From: Kappaphycus alvarezii
Lineage: Eukaryota; Rhodophyta; Florideophyceae; Gigartinales; Solieriaceae
Direction of reading: 5' to 3'
DNA: 64,000 bases
Assembly (NCBI GenBank): GCA_002205965.3
Contig: NADL03000748.1
Coordinates: 1 to 64,000, forward strand
Each line of letters begins with the position of its first letter. The first letter of the stretch is position 1. Positions 10,833 to 20,100 of this stretch are shown here, piece after piece. Below the pieces are notes generated by a model that searched no databases, had not been told where the DNA came from, and worked only from the letters and a program-made list of their open reading frames with translations. The position numbers and the translations under genes are program-made.

Positions 10833-11385
10833 TGCAAAATAATTGGGATAGGTAGATCCAAATAATAATAAATAGTTCCAACTTGAATAAATAAATAAAT
10901 GCCACAATCGGACATAGAATGAATAATGAATAGAAAACCAAATTTAATAATATCTGATCGAGGGGAATATTTCGATAGCCCGAGGATGTAAAAATATTTC
11001 TAACAACCTAGACTACTTATACTCTACGCCAGGGTGAACCTGCTACAAAAATCAGGTGAGCCGTTCAATAATTTTGGTAGACATAATTTAGGCTCAGCAA
11101 TGATTATTGCAGTATTTTCCAGGTAAGCAATCATCCAGATAATAATTTGTTGGTAGCATAAATGTAGTAATTATAGCCTGTATAGTATAAAAACCCAACT
11201 GTAGGACATAAAAATTATTTCACACTGAATTCAGCATAAAATAGTGCCAGTGTAAAATAGATAAAATTATTCCTTGATGATTCATAATAAATATAAATTG
11301 TGGGCCTCAATAAAATATTGCTCCACAATTCAGCATCACTGTAGGACACCGGGATAGAGATTAAAATATTTGGTCAATTTTCACA
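10833..11385 (-). repeat. Copia-1 3' LTR
   Basis: In plus orientation it runs TGCAAAATAATTGGG ... GGTCAATTTTCACA. It is about 98-99 percent identical by eye to 14845-15398. The polypurine tract on the minus strand (aaaggggaagtag, about 11386-11398) abuts it. Confidence 0.95.
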
Positions 11386-11398
11386 CTACTTCCCCTTT
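11386..11398 (-). other. Copia-1 polypurine tract
   Basis: Minus-strand aaaggggaagtag immediately precedes the TGTGAAAA start of the 3' LTR. Confidence 0.85.
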
Positions 11399-11415
11399 GA
11401 AATATTGAATTAAAT

Positions 11416-11740
11416 TTATCCTGTTGACTGAGATGAATCCCGAGATAAAATATTACTCATATCCATAGGTATAGATCCATCAAATAAAAGGAGCTTGAGC
11501 ATGTCAGATACAGGACTGTCCTTTTTTGTGAGCGGGTCGGAGGGATTAATTAAACCAGGTATCCATAGCATTTTCTTGATTTTGTTCGTTTCGAAATTAT
11601 ATCGAATTAATTGAACATTCCGCTCTAATAGATTTATCTCAGGCACACGACAAGTAGATAGAGAGCTGAATAGATCTTTTGAATCAACCTTTGATAAATT
11701 CCATTTAAAAATTGTAGCATTGATAAGAGAATTCTAATTG
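11416..11740 (-). pseudogene. Copia-1 RNase H C-terminal part
   Basis: The minus frame reads NATIFKWNLSKVDSKDLFSS, then EINLLERNVQLIRYNFE and MLWIPGLINPSDPLTKKDSP, which is the end of Copia RNase H (the D-S-K/R-D-L motif and the W-I-P-G...DPLTK motif). The upstream RNase H and the RT palm are missing: the frame joins RT-N-terminal sequence (SPMAIRILLS) within about ten codons. Confidence 0.88.
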
Positions 11741-12526
11741 CCATCGGAGAACAAGATTCCGAATCAGTTTCTCAAATTATTTTTTCTCCTTATCCTCATT
11801 TCCATGCGAGCATTCGAGCCTTGCAATAATATTTTCCATCATCCAAAATTTTTATTTTGTATAAAACGTGACTGGATATTACATTCGAGTCGGGAGGAAT
11901 TTTTGAAACATGAATTTTTGAACACGTAGTGAGAAAATTATTTTCTTCCGTATTGTACGCATTTGAAATAATATGAGATGGAAGTCCAGATGCTTGATGA
12001 AGTAAAAATTCTTTAGATCCAAACCTTTTATGATAAAAACTCAGATCTTTTTGTTCAGATGATTTCAATTCCGTTCCAGGAACAACTCAATTTCATGCGC
12101 ATCAATTCCATCGTTTTCATAATAGGGATATGAATTAAATTTTCAGGGTGCAGGGAACTAAGTTCAGATTCAATCGGAACATGTTCGACAGATAATATGT
12201 TTTTAGATTCTGATAAATTTCCATCAATTTCTGATTCATTATATTTTTCGATATCAGTATTCATATTTGAGTTAAAATTACCATCAATCAGAATGATCGT
12301 CAAAATTGTTTTCGCCACCATTCTTCACTTCGGTAATATTTGTTTCATCAGAAATATCTTCCACAGAATATTCAATAGACTGATTCAATAAATCATTTGC
12401 CTTTTGAATTTGGTATGCTAGTTCATTAGATGAAACGGAATGTCGGACATCTTCAATTGCAGCATGTATAAATTTTCCATTGGATCCAGGTACTGTGACG
12501 ATAAGAGATTTTTTGTCGAATTTCAA
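11740..12526 (-). pseudogene. Copia-1 spacer and reverse transcriptase N-terminal stub
   Basis: After integrase come a low-complexity acidic linker (12055-12526) and then PPDSNVISSHVLYKIKILDD and KYYCKARMLAWKGNEDKEK, the start of Copia RT, where the fingers begin. The last RT-like block is SPMAIRILLS at about 11720-11750. No YVDD motif exists in the element. Frames shift twice. Confidence 0.85.
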
Positions 12527-13500
12527 TACTGGTTTGGGCGATGACCAAGATCCTCTTTTCTGATTTGTAGATGAATAAAAATTTCCACAATATCGCCAAC
12601 ATTAATTGGGATATCGGTCACAGACTTTGATTTTAGAATAAGATTTAATTTCCTCTTGGCTATTAGCTCATTATGAGCTTCTCTTAAATCATTTGGTAGA
12701 CTTCGAGGACCAGAATTATCGATGGGTCGAGTGTGACCAGTGGCAAGCTCGTATGAAGAAACAACATCATTTCCATATAAATCATTCGATATTTGAAACA
12801 TTCGAGCAATACGAACCGTCTTACTTGCAGAAGAATCGGATATTTTTAAACGGATATAATGTCTCTCAATATTTTTATGTTTTGACTCAATATAATTTTT
12901 GTTATGGCGGCGGGAACCAATAGGACAAAACGAAATTCCTCTTTCCTCAAGATAGCTTCTAAAATTATCATTGTCAAACGCCTGATCTCCCATTAAATAG
13001 TTAGGGTCCCAAAATGGTGTTAACCAGAGAGTCTCAATACAATCAACGCAATTTTCCATCCTTAAAGAGGCACTATTGAACCAGTTGAATACCTGGTAAC
13101 TGAGTCCATAATGTGAAAAATATCCAAGTTTTCCACAAAAAAATGATCCACACAAACCAATTCATTAAATCCGCGAGATATAGAGCTTAAAGACTCTGCA
13201 CGAGGATGAGATGGTTTTTTTTGTGACATCACAAAATTTGCAGGAGTCAATAATGCTTGATAAAATTTTTTGCATTCATTCCCCATATAAAATTTCTTTG
13301 TAACAATAGTTTTATATCATCATAATTTGAGTGACCAGATACATGTTTGTGAACCTTATTAATTGTTTTCTTCTTTTCAGCCCAAGACATATTTTTTGAT
13401 GTATTGAATTTGTTGGAACAAATTGCTGATAGAAATGAGTTTTCAATAGGTTCGGATGATTGTATAAATATTTTCCAGGCACATAACAATGATGACCATG
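12523..13500 (-). pseudogene. Copia-1 integrase
   Basis: HHCC part: NKVHKHVSGHSNYDD (about 13330-13380). Catalytic residues: CVDHFF (about 13150), LMGDQAFDNDNF (about 12960), and SRRHNKNYIESKHKN (about 12880-12920), giving D, D and E. Frames break near 13260 and 13090. A chromodomain is not visible; SVTDIPINVGDIVEIFIH looks like the C-terminal beta domain. The enzyme would integrate cDNA, and it clearly did so once here. Confidence 0.87.
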
Positions 13501-13528
13501 ATCCACCAATGTTATAGAATCGATTGAA

Positions 13529-14130
13529 TTATTTGCGGACTCGAACTCGATGCGATTGTCCGTCATATGAATAATATTTTGATTTTCTTGTGATATTTCT
13601 TCCAATAACCCATTGAGATGATCCACTGATTATTAGATGCCTTATTTTAACCTGATTTCCATTGTCTGAAATAGCTGATAAAATATTGAACCGATCATTT
13701 TTCTTTTTCGCTTGAGTGGTCGCCATTTCCATATTGCCAGAAGGGCGTGTCCTTGATACATTCAGGAAGTTCATCAAGAATTCCATTCCATTTCGGTAAA
13801 ATAAATTTCGAAAGTGCTCGTAATTCAACAATACCCATTCCACTATACGGTTCTCCATCATCAAGTAACGGACCTGGGTATAACGTATTTGACGGAGAAT
13901 CAAGCACCGTTTTTACCATATGAAATGTTACGGAACCAGAATCATTTTTGTCTTTGATATTTTCTGCATTTCCATTCTAGATGATGAACCTTTTGATTAA
14001 TTTTTAGCACTCTTGCATTTATCTTTTTCATAGGCCCAATGGCCAATTTCTCCACATCGGTCACATGTTGATTTTGCCTTGAGCGCAGCAAAGTCTTCAG
14101 GAGATAATCTTTGCTTATTATTTTTCTTGA
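13529..14130 (-). pseudogene. Copia-1 zinc knuckle and protease
   Basis: The minus strand at about 14022-14075 gives STCDRCGEIGHWAYEKDKC, a CCHC knuckle with a longer last spacing. At 13600-13640 HLIISGSSQWVIGRN corresponds to the retropepsin DSGSS region; the catalytic D is replaced by I in this reading, which may be a mutation. Between them is an uninterpreted spacer. Confidence 0.72.
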
Positions 14131-14139
14131 AATTTTTCT

Positions 14140-14843
14140 TTTCTCCTATGAAATATTTGATTGATTTTGAAGAGATATATTTTTGAGCATTTCCATATAT
14201 TTGATTTGTATTTTTTGGTTTATCACATGCCGAATAATAGATGATATTTCTGAATATTTTATTAATTCTAGGATTTTTCCTTTTTCCAAATCGGCTTCTT
14301 CATGCTTCGGAGAAGCAGCAGCCAAAATAGATACTCGCTGGTTTGAATCAATTTTGGAATTAGCCAGGAGCAAAAAATGATACCAGTGCTTCAGGTAATT
14401 TCGAAGTACCAGTAGATGAATGAAATCGGGCAATTTGAGCATCAAACCGTGATTCAAAATTTTTGAAAGACTCACTATCACCACGAGTAGTGCAATAGAT
14501 CTAAGAATTTTTGAAATGTATCTGATATAGATGATAGAGGATCCACCTTATGAATAGCGTTACAATCGCTAATGCACCATTTTCAGACTGAATTTCTGTG
14601 TCTGGAATTTTCTTACAAATATCAAGAGCTCGTCAAATAATTGTGATTGTAAGACAAGACCTTGTACTGCCTTAGGAACCTTATTAGAATTTGATGCTGG
14701 TAATAAATCATGAACAGATTTCCATTTTTGAACAGCATCAAAATATTTTTCTTGAGGTCCTTTACCATCCGTCCAAGGAGCCGTGCGAAGATCCCATGAA
14801 AATTTCGGCCTTGAAGGAATTTCGGGGCGATCTGGGCCCATAA
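14140..14843 (-). pseudogene. gag: Copia-1 Gag; start codon lies in the primer-binding site
   Basis: The frame opens at the ATG within GTTATGGGCCCAG (about 14842) and reads MGPDRPEIPSRPKFSWDLRT for 91 codons to 14569. Gag-like sequence continues in shifted frames to about 14146 (FSLLLANSKIDSNQRVSILA). There is no nearer upstream ATG between LTR and this one. The same MGP start from the same site is seen in Copia-3. Confidence 0.65.
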
Positions 14844-14844
14844 C
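14831..14844 (-). other. Copia-1 primer-binding site (half-tRNA-iMet type)
   Basis: Plus tctgggcccataac is minus GTTATGGGCCCAGA, immediately inside the 5' LTR. Drosophila copia is known to use a similar sequence complementary to the anticodon-stem region of tRNA-iMet. Confidence 0.88.
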
Positions 14845-15398
14845 TGCAAAATAATTGGGATAGGTAGATCCAAATAATAAAAATAGTTCCAACTTGAATA
14901 AATAAATAAATGCCACAATCGGACTTAGAATGAATAATGAATAGAAAACCAAATTTAATAATATCTGATCGAGGGGAATATTTCGATAGCCCGAGGATGT
15001 AAAAATATTTCTAACAACCTAGACTACTTATACTCTACGCCAGGGTGAACCTGCTACAAAAATCAGGTGAGCCGTTCAATAATTTTGGTAGACATAATTT
15101 AGGCTCAGCAATAATTATTGCAGTATTTTCCAGGTAAGCAATCATCCAGATAATAATTTGTTGGTAGCATAAATGTAATAATTATAGCCTGTATAATATA
15201 AAAACCCAACTGTAGGACATAAAAATTATTTCACACTGAATTCAGCATAAAATAGTGCCAGTGTAAAATAGATAAAATTATTCCTTGATGATTCATAATA
15301 AATATAAATTGTGGGCCTCAATAAAAATATTGCTCCACAATTCAGCATCACTGTAGGACACCGGGATAGAGATTAAAATATTTGGTCAAATTTTCACA
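14845..15398 (-). repeat. Copia-1 5' LTR
   Basis: Plus orientation TGCAAAATAATTGGG ... TTTTCACA (554 bp), with TG/CA ends. The right flank attga is the target duplication. Confidence 0.95.
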
Positions 15399-15403
15399 AT
15401 TGA
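15399..15403. repeat. Target-site duplication of Copia-1 (attga), right copy
   Basis: Matches 10828-10832. Confidence 0.93.
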
Positions 15404-15770
15404 AGCCACACCGAGAACTCTCGAGGGTCAATGCTTGTCTGTAGTCCGGGGCATGGGGGACAATACACCCATTTCTTGGCTCCCGGGAGGGCCATAGACG
15501 TGCGAAACGCCTGCCTCCTCGAATCCCCAAGAGGAATTCGTTTTTGCACTGCTTCATGGATTGCGTCCGTCAGCGTCTTTTGCGATGGTGTTTTTTGCGA
15601 GCAAATTACGCTGAACGGGATAATCCTAGACGGCAGGCAAGAGGTCGACCATCTCCGATGGGCATCTGCAGCTGCTTCGTATGTTCCTAGTTCCTTAATA
15701 GGCGTTGGGAGCAAGATCTTGCAAAGCTTGAACAAGGTCATTTCTCATCTGGGCTTGGGCAATGAGTGAC
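15404..15770 (-). pseudogene. LINE-1, post-RT segment upstream of the Copia-1 insertion
   Basis: The minus frame runs ... RIPLGDSRRQAFRTSMALPG, KKWVYCPPCPGLQ and DPREFSVWLQ, ending at the Copia-1 LTR. The DPREF...VWLQ block is the stretch that normally precedes the VPLFHPGTPCP zinc motif, which lies at the other side of Copia-1 in the same frame once the element and one attga are removed. RT core motifs are not visible further upstream, so the 5' end is lost or too decayed. Confidence 0.75.
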
Positions 15771-15879
15771 CAAAAGTCATGCACACTCTGCAAGACAATC
15801 TCCTACGGACTACCTGTATGGATACGGCCGTTGAATCCAATCAAGGGAACACAGCAGCGCTTCTCCCCAAATCCTTAAA

Positions 15880-16164
15880 ATGTTCAAAAAGGAATTACCT
15901 CTGTTGGGGGATCGCCGAATCCAAGAAGCTTCTTTGAGCGAAAGTTCTAACAGATCTTCGGAAACTCTCAGTACCGAGCAAGGGTCTCTCAACAATGCAG
16001 ATACGAGACAAGTTCTTGAAGGACAAAGCAATGCTACTGAGCTCAGCCCTCCTGTCGCCCTTGATCCATCCGAAGAAACCAATGACGGCACTACAACTGA
16101 TCCACATCTGAGTAAGAGAGAGCGTTCTACCAACGACCTTGTCCAGACTCGAGCCATGCAGTAA
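15880..16164 (+). pseudogene. Ser/Thr/Asp-rich ORF upstream of methyltransferase
   Basis: 94 codons, low complexity (SLSESSNRSSETLSTEQGSL, SPPVALDPSEETNDG), ending RSTNDLVQTRAMQ. It is on the same strand and just upstream of the methyltransferase remnants, so it may be its N-terminal linker. No domain recognised. Confidence 0.4.
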
Positions 16165-16374
16165 ATAATCTTGATGAAATTGGAAGTGATGGCAATGTCA
16201 CATCTAAAATTTTCGACCGAACGGGGATCAGGTGCGTACATAGCACCTGGCAGGAATTTGAACTGGAATAATATGCTGGGGAAGAGAAATTCTATTGCAT
16301 TTGAGCAACCACCAAGGATTTCGCAAGACGAGGAGTATTCTTCAAAAGTAGAATTACAAAATTCATTTGAATGG

Positions 16375-17177
16375 GAATGAAATGACCGAATTTGCCAGCT
16401 CTGCCGACAAGGTCCTCGTTCCGGGCGGCTGTGTCATATTGCTTTGTAAGCACGCCTTGCATGGTCCTGGCTAAAAGCTTTTCGCACAACTAGTTTTCGA
16501 GTGATGCTGTACCCCTTTATTGTTGTTGCAGAGACCGGCACATTACAAGCTACCCGGGAGGGAGTTTTTCCGAGGGATGCTACCACTTCAGGAATAGTTG
16601 GAATCTCTCCAGGGATCACCCTAGAGGGGCGCTAATACCAATTCAACTCAAGAGCCCCGTACATGTGTTCGATTATAGCCTTACACGAAATGTGAATGTT
16701 ATCGATAGAGTTGACTTTTCCCTTAGAAAACTAATCCATTCAGCCAAGGGTAAGTTGGTTAGAGTGGAGGAGTCATCACCTTTTCTAATCGCTGAAATGT
16801 TGGATACGTTCTGCGGGAACGGAGGGAAAGCCATGGATCCATGCGCTGGCACAATGTTTGTAGGGGCCGCCTGTGTATCTACTCAGAGGGAGTACCTTTT
16901 GGTCGAGATGGAAGAACCCTGCTACAACCTAGCAAGGAAAAGGTTAAATAATTTAGCCCGGGAAAGTGAGCGTTTGAGGGTTTCAATTTCAATGACCACT
17001 AGATCGCATGCTATGGAAGACGATGATGAATCTCATATAATTATGCGAGCAACGCTTCGAGCTGCAATATATTGTGTCGGTGAGTCTACTTCAACTAGAG
17101 AGCGCGAGGGGACGGAATTGAGAAAAATAATGACGGATGGAGTGGAAAGGATGATGACTGATGTAATGAGACGGTAG
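16375..17177 (+). pseudogene. DNA methyltransferase of the N4-cytosine/N6-adenine (N6_N4_Mtase) type, frameshifted
   Basis: Three adjacent frames give one enzyme. 16382-16470: MTEFASSADKVLVPGGCVIL, the strand that follows the catalytic DPPY motif in amino-methyltransferases. 16456-16635: WSWLKAFRTTSFRVMLYPFI. 16665-16975: VRVEESSPFLIAEMLDTF, then motif I as DPCAGTMFVGAA (about 16835), the acidic VEMEEP and CYNLARKRLN. Motif I after the catalytic part is the beta-class order. The normal DPF.G.GTT has become DPCAGTMF. The catalytic DPPY block should lie near 16200-16340, where I only see weak candidates. The tail to 17177 is a low-complexity acidic and Arg/Met-rich extension. Such enzymes methylate DNA bases other than C5. 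Surrounding sequence is LINE on the other strand, so it may ride on a mobile element. Confidence 0.72.
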
Positions 17178-17835
17178 AGAAGCTCTATAGCTCTGAAGCT
17201 GAGGAAAGCATTTCAGATGGTCAAGATGTACTTTTGTACCCAGTGAGGGAGGCAAAAAGAGGCATGAAGAAATGATATCTGACGAAGATTCACAATATGG
17301 AGAGCAATTTGATAATGAGGTCCTGGAGAACCAGAGAAAAAAGCTTCGGGTTTCGAAGCCCTCTGTTCACAGGAATTTGCGGGTGACTGGTGAAAGGCCA
17401 AACTTGTCTGAACGTACTATTGCTCTTAATGAGAGGCATTTTTCGAAGCCCGAGCACCAGTGAAAATATAACTTTCAATAGATGAAGAGAATGAGCCAAA
17501 CATCCGACGCGAAACCACAAAACAAAAAGGCCTCTTACTGGGCTTTGAAGAACCATCGGAGACAACGTCTAGGCATTGTGATAAATAAATCTCATGGTTT
17601 ACCCGCGATGTAACAAATATTATGGAGTTTATTTAGCAACTAACTTAAATAAATATTTTATTCAATGATATTTAGACTCAGGGGGAGCCCAGAGCAGGAT
17701 TTCTGTCTTTTAGGCTACATGGAATCACAAGGTTGTGGAGCTCCATCTAATGTACCGCGATTGACACAAGCGGCAATATACTGGACAGCAAGCGAGGTTA
17801 CGACCAAGCAGACGATTCTTTTCGGCCGATGGCTG
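17178..17835 (+). other. Low-complexity continuation and spacer
   Basis: 17178-17460 continues in shifted frames with acidic, then basic sequence (SEAEESISDGQDVLLYPVRE, SKPSVHRNLRVTGERPNLSE) on the methyltransferase strand and could be its C-terminal tail. 17460-17835 shows no gene. Confidence 0.4.
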
Positions 17836-18900
17836 TTACCTTGCTTCAATCGCTGCGTGCAACTGTCCAATTCTCGTGTTCATAGGTCCCAAAGCCATGT
17901 CACTCGCAACTTCGGTTAGAACCGCGTACTCATCTGGGTGCCAGTCTCCAAGGGTGGATATTGGCACAGGAACGAGCCTACCTTTGGCGCCAGTCGCGAT
18001 AATGAGTTGAACCCCTCGCAGTTCTTGGTCAAAATTTGTCGACGTAGAAGAGGTTAGGTGCGGAGGGGCAGTCCGAAGAGTGTAAATGAGTCTGAATGCG
18101 CTTACATAGTATCGAAGGAGGTGAAAGGAGGTTTGCCGGTCGCACCATGTGAGTAGAGCACTCCAGATCTCTCGAGCGGCATTAAGGCGGTTTCCAACCA
18201 TGGAGATGCAGCCGTGGTCGGTGCCGATTGGTGATCCTGAAATGTTGGTTGTGGAGTCAGTGACGACTCTGCAGGGAAGATGTTCGTACTGATTCTTTCC
18301 GTACCACCAAGATTCTGTCTATAGCATGTTGATGAACAGGGGAAGAGGTGCTCTGCAAACCTGGAGGCTAGAGGGAATAGAGCCGGCCTCGCGAACGCAG
18401 GCCGACCCAGGGTCATAAATTAAGAGCCCAAGGCACACGTTGAGAGTACCTTGTGGACGTCAAGCAGCCCTGCCAAACAATCCAGAGGCCATGACGTGTC
18501 TTGGACGCTCTCGGTCCAGTGCATGCCTCCTTCTTTAATCGGCGGTATACGGCGCCAAATATGTGTGAAAAGATGTACAATACATTCGTAGGAACTTCGT
18601 ACTGGGCGCTATGCGGCAAGTCTTTCCGGGTTCCATTATTCTCGCATTTCACCTAACGAATAAGCCTGAGGATACAAAGATACGAATGCAAGCGACTAGA
18701 AGCCGCCCTTGCAAGTTGCGGTGGAACAATGTTTGGAATGAATACAGAACAAGACGAAACTGGTGACGAATGGCAAGGAAGGAGTACATGTTGTTAATGT
18801 GCTGCAGGTGGCCACTCAACTCCTCAGTCGTAATGGTGCTACTGTCCGCTGGACGAAATTGGGCATAATTTTCAAGCGTTTGTGCAAGCAAGGGCTGTTG
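17836..18900 (-). pseudogene. LINE-2 remnant with internal deletion
   Basis: The minus strand at 18050-18201 reads HLLRYYVSAFRLIYTLRTAP, the thumb-like block after RT in this LINE family. 17880-18000 reads GRLVPVPISTLGDWHPDEYA, nearly the same as LINE-1 (GRLVPVPISTLGGWHPDA). The zinc motif and endonuclease core between them are missing, so this copy has an internal deletion. Upstream frames to 18891 are not diagnostic. Confidence 0.68.
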
Positions 18901-20100
18901 CGAATGCGGGCGCGATACTCGGACAGGTTACGAAAGTGTGGCGATACGGACCGCAAATGGTTAGTCATACTCTGTTACAGGGGAGTAAGTGGAGTCAGGC
19001 GAGGTAGCTGAGGGTTGTACGAAAGGGAGGAAACGATGTTTGGTTTACTGTGGGAGATAATTGGGATAATACATGATGAATTAAAATGTCGGCGGTCCAT
19101 GCGAAGGTACCAGGTACTAGCAACGGAGCTTCCATTTATGCGTGTACTACATGTACTATACCGGCAGCGCGGAAAAGATGACGAGTAATCATGTTGCTGA
19201 TGCTATTACGTCTCTGTGTCCAGGTAACCACCCTCACACTCCCACACACCCTCAGCACAAGATGTACAACCTGCTCCACTTCCCCTGCCCTCCCACTCAC
19301 CTCTCACTCGTGCCCCCCTCGCTAACTCGTTCCCATCCCCCACCCATCGCCAGCCCCACTCTTTTCCCCCCGCTCCGCTCCCTTCTCATCACACCTTTCG
19401 GGTCTCCTCCCACCCACCCATCCTCCCGATCACTGTTTTCTCGTCGGTGCCATCCCGCTGAACCCATCCTCTGAGGACTCGGTTCACGTACCCTCTATCT
19501 CACTTCCAACATCTGTATTCCCCCTCGCGTCATTGCCCATTGTTCTGTGTGGACAATCGTAACGATGAGTGCGATGTGCTCGCCCCGCCTAAGGAACCAT
19601 TAGACGCCATTATCAAGGAGCACTTGGAGAATCAATATAGAGAATTCAAATGCTTTCAAAGGGGCGCAGTGAAGTGAGCATGTGGACTGGGATATCGCTT
19701 GAATCGTGCGGCGTGTCCAGTGGAATCTATGTGCTACACCGTCCGAAGGTGTGGGGGACTTGCAACTCGTGTGTCGATTTGAGTCAATTGAGTCAATTCG
19801 ACGCACAACTTGCAAGTTGATTGCTTCCGCAGCGTAGGGGGTGAAACAGGGTTGGTTTACTGCGAGTGGTGTAACAGGTTACAGGTTAGGTGGGGCGCAT
19901 ATACTTCAGCTCCTTGAACATTTTGTTATGCATACCAGTGTCACTGGTCCCCAGGCGAGTTGCGTATTCATTAGGGATGTTATCCCAGACAACCTCATCA
20001 GCGGAACTAAAATACTTATTCCTCCCCTCTACTTCCTGGTAAAGCGGCCGCAGAATTTTGCTAGGAGTCGTACCCTACGGCGTCTTCCCATCCGGTCTTA
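18901..20100. other. Spacer with pyrimidine-rich tract
   Basis: 19215-19470 is strongly C/T-rich on the plus strand with almost no purine runs, giving a Pro/Ser/Leu-rich translation with no conserved domain. On the minus strand 19900-20080 holds about 60 uninterrupted codons (PSKILRPLYQEVEGRNKYFS, DNIPNEYATRL) that I do not recognise. No other feature is supported. Confidence 0.5.

Larger units (their letters stand above)
10833..15398 (-). mobile_element. Copia-1, Ty1/Copia retrotransposon lacking most of its reverse transcriptase
   Basis: Two LTRs (10833-11385 and 14845-15398) differ at only about eight positions in about 553 and flank a minus-strand gag-protease-integrase-RNase H region. 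Primer site and polypurine tract are in place and a 5-bp duplication attga flanks the element, so this is a complete and fairly recent insertion. The RT stops early in its N-terminal part and jumps to RNase H near 11725, so an internal deletion removed the catalytic palm. It sits inside the coding region of LINE-1. Confidence 0.95.

Noticed and set aside
10098..10842. Plus-strand frames over LINE-1
   Set aside because: The minus strand carries zinc and endonuclease motifs, so the plus frames are shadows.
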